This document shows positions 34,260-34,347 of a stretch of DNA of 34,347 nucleotides, in pieces. This DNA is from Burkholderiales bacterium (GTDB taxonomy: Bacteria > Pseudomonadota > Gammaproteobacteria > Burkholderiales > Burkholderiaceae_C): positions 1 through 34,347 of the forward strand of contig CANFIH010000025.1 of NCBI GenBank assembly GCA_947446855.1, written 5' to 3'. How positions within the stretch are numbered: the stretch's first letter is position 1; each line of letters opens with the position of its first letter. The notes beneath the pieces are model-generated. The model searched no databases. It had not been told where the DNA came from and saw only the letters and a program-made list of their open reading frames with translations. The translations under genes were made by a program, and so were the position numbers.

Positions 34260-34347
34260 CTGGCTAATTGCCGATAGTAATTTTCTTCAGCTTCGGCAGG
34301 GGGAATGTAGCCTATGGGTTCCAGCAGTCTGTGGTGGTTAAACCAGG
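34199..34347. mobile_element. IS3-family insertion sequence, one end only
   Basis: The terminus begins TGAATCGCCCCGGGTTTCAT at 34199, the TG-start inverted repeat style of IS3-family elements. The transposase reading frame ends 39 bp inside. The other end and the target duplication lie beyond the window. The element sits inside the lipoprotein gene. Confidence 0.85.
34238..34347 (-). CDS. IS3-family transposase OrfB, C-terminal end
   Basis: The last 36 codons are visible: WFNHHRLLEPIGYIPPAEAE, then ENYYRQLASQAVIPV and a TGA at 34240-34238. W-x-N--R-----GY-PP-E-E is the conserved C-terminal end of the IS3 OrfB integrase domain. The catalytic DDE residues lie outside the window. The start is beyond the right edge. 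Confidence 0.93.
   Translation of the reverse strand, partial: WFNHHRLLEPIGYIPPAEAEENYYRQLASQAVIPV

Overview
The window is GC-rich, gene-dense bacterial DNA. Protein content, a full-length Comamonadaceae-style intergenic repeat (about 925-1302) and a second repeat-like spacer (4895-4976) point to a betaproteobacterium, probably a Rhodoferax-like member of the Comamonadaceae. This assignment is inferred from gene families and repeats; no rRNA or tRNA gene is visible.

Left third (1-12370): a one-carbon and methylated-amine module. On the minus strand, glyA, sdaA, soxB, soxD, soxA and soxG form a compact operon, followed by a repeat block and a hydantoinase/oxoprolinase-like ATPase that runs off the left edge. 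Heterotetrameric sarcosine oxidase turns sarcosine into glycine plus 5,10-methylene-THF, GlyA joins these into serine, and SdaA deaminates serine to pyruvate. Upstream lie a ParE/RelE-Phd type toxin-antitoxin pair and a folD relic with two internal in-frame deletions and an amber stop. Divergent from folD is a non-pyrrolysine MttB-superfamily methyltransferase, ended by a strong intrinsic terminator that sits directly in front of an MFS transporter gene.

Middle (13779-23818): a minus-strand three-gene operon of little-known function (a 712-aa protein, a DUF1360 membrane protein and a small protein); a divergent orphan of 125 aa with a perfect 22-bp palindrome in the spacer; then bmt (betaine-homocysteine methyltransferase-like), a second hydantoinase-like ATPase and rluE in a tightly coupled minus-strand operon. 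A divergent P2-type cation ATPase follows. bmt, the MttB homologue and sox together outline stepwise demethylation of glycine betaine or a related methylamine to glycine and pyruvate.

Right third (23900-34347): a beta-glucan utilisation locus. A LacI-family regulator is followed by a CUT1 ABC sugar importer (binding protein, two permeases), a GH1 beta-glucosidase and a MalK-like ATPase, then GH16/GH17 debris, a GH17 endoglucanase frame lacking an obvious start, a convergent GH30 enzyme and a lipoprotein gene. Perfect copies of the operator TGAAAGCGCTTTCA lie at the same offset from a -10 box before the importer and before the lipoprotein; a degenerate copy precedes the regulator. The polymer-attacking part looks damaged: glucanase fragments are fused with in-frame stops, the GH17 start is missing, and the lipoprotein is cut by an IS3-family element that runs off the right edge. 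The import and cytoplasmic hydrolysis part looks intact.
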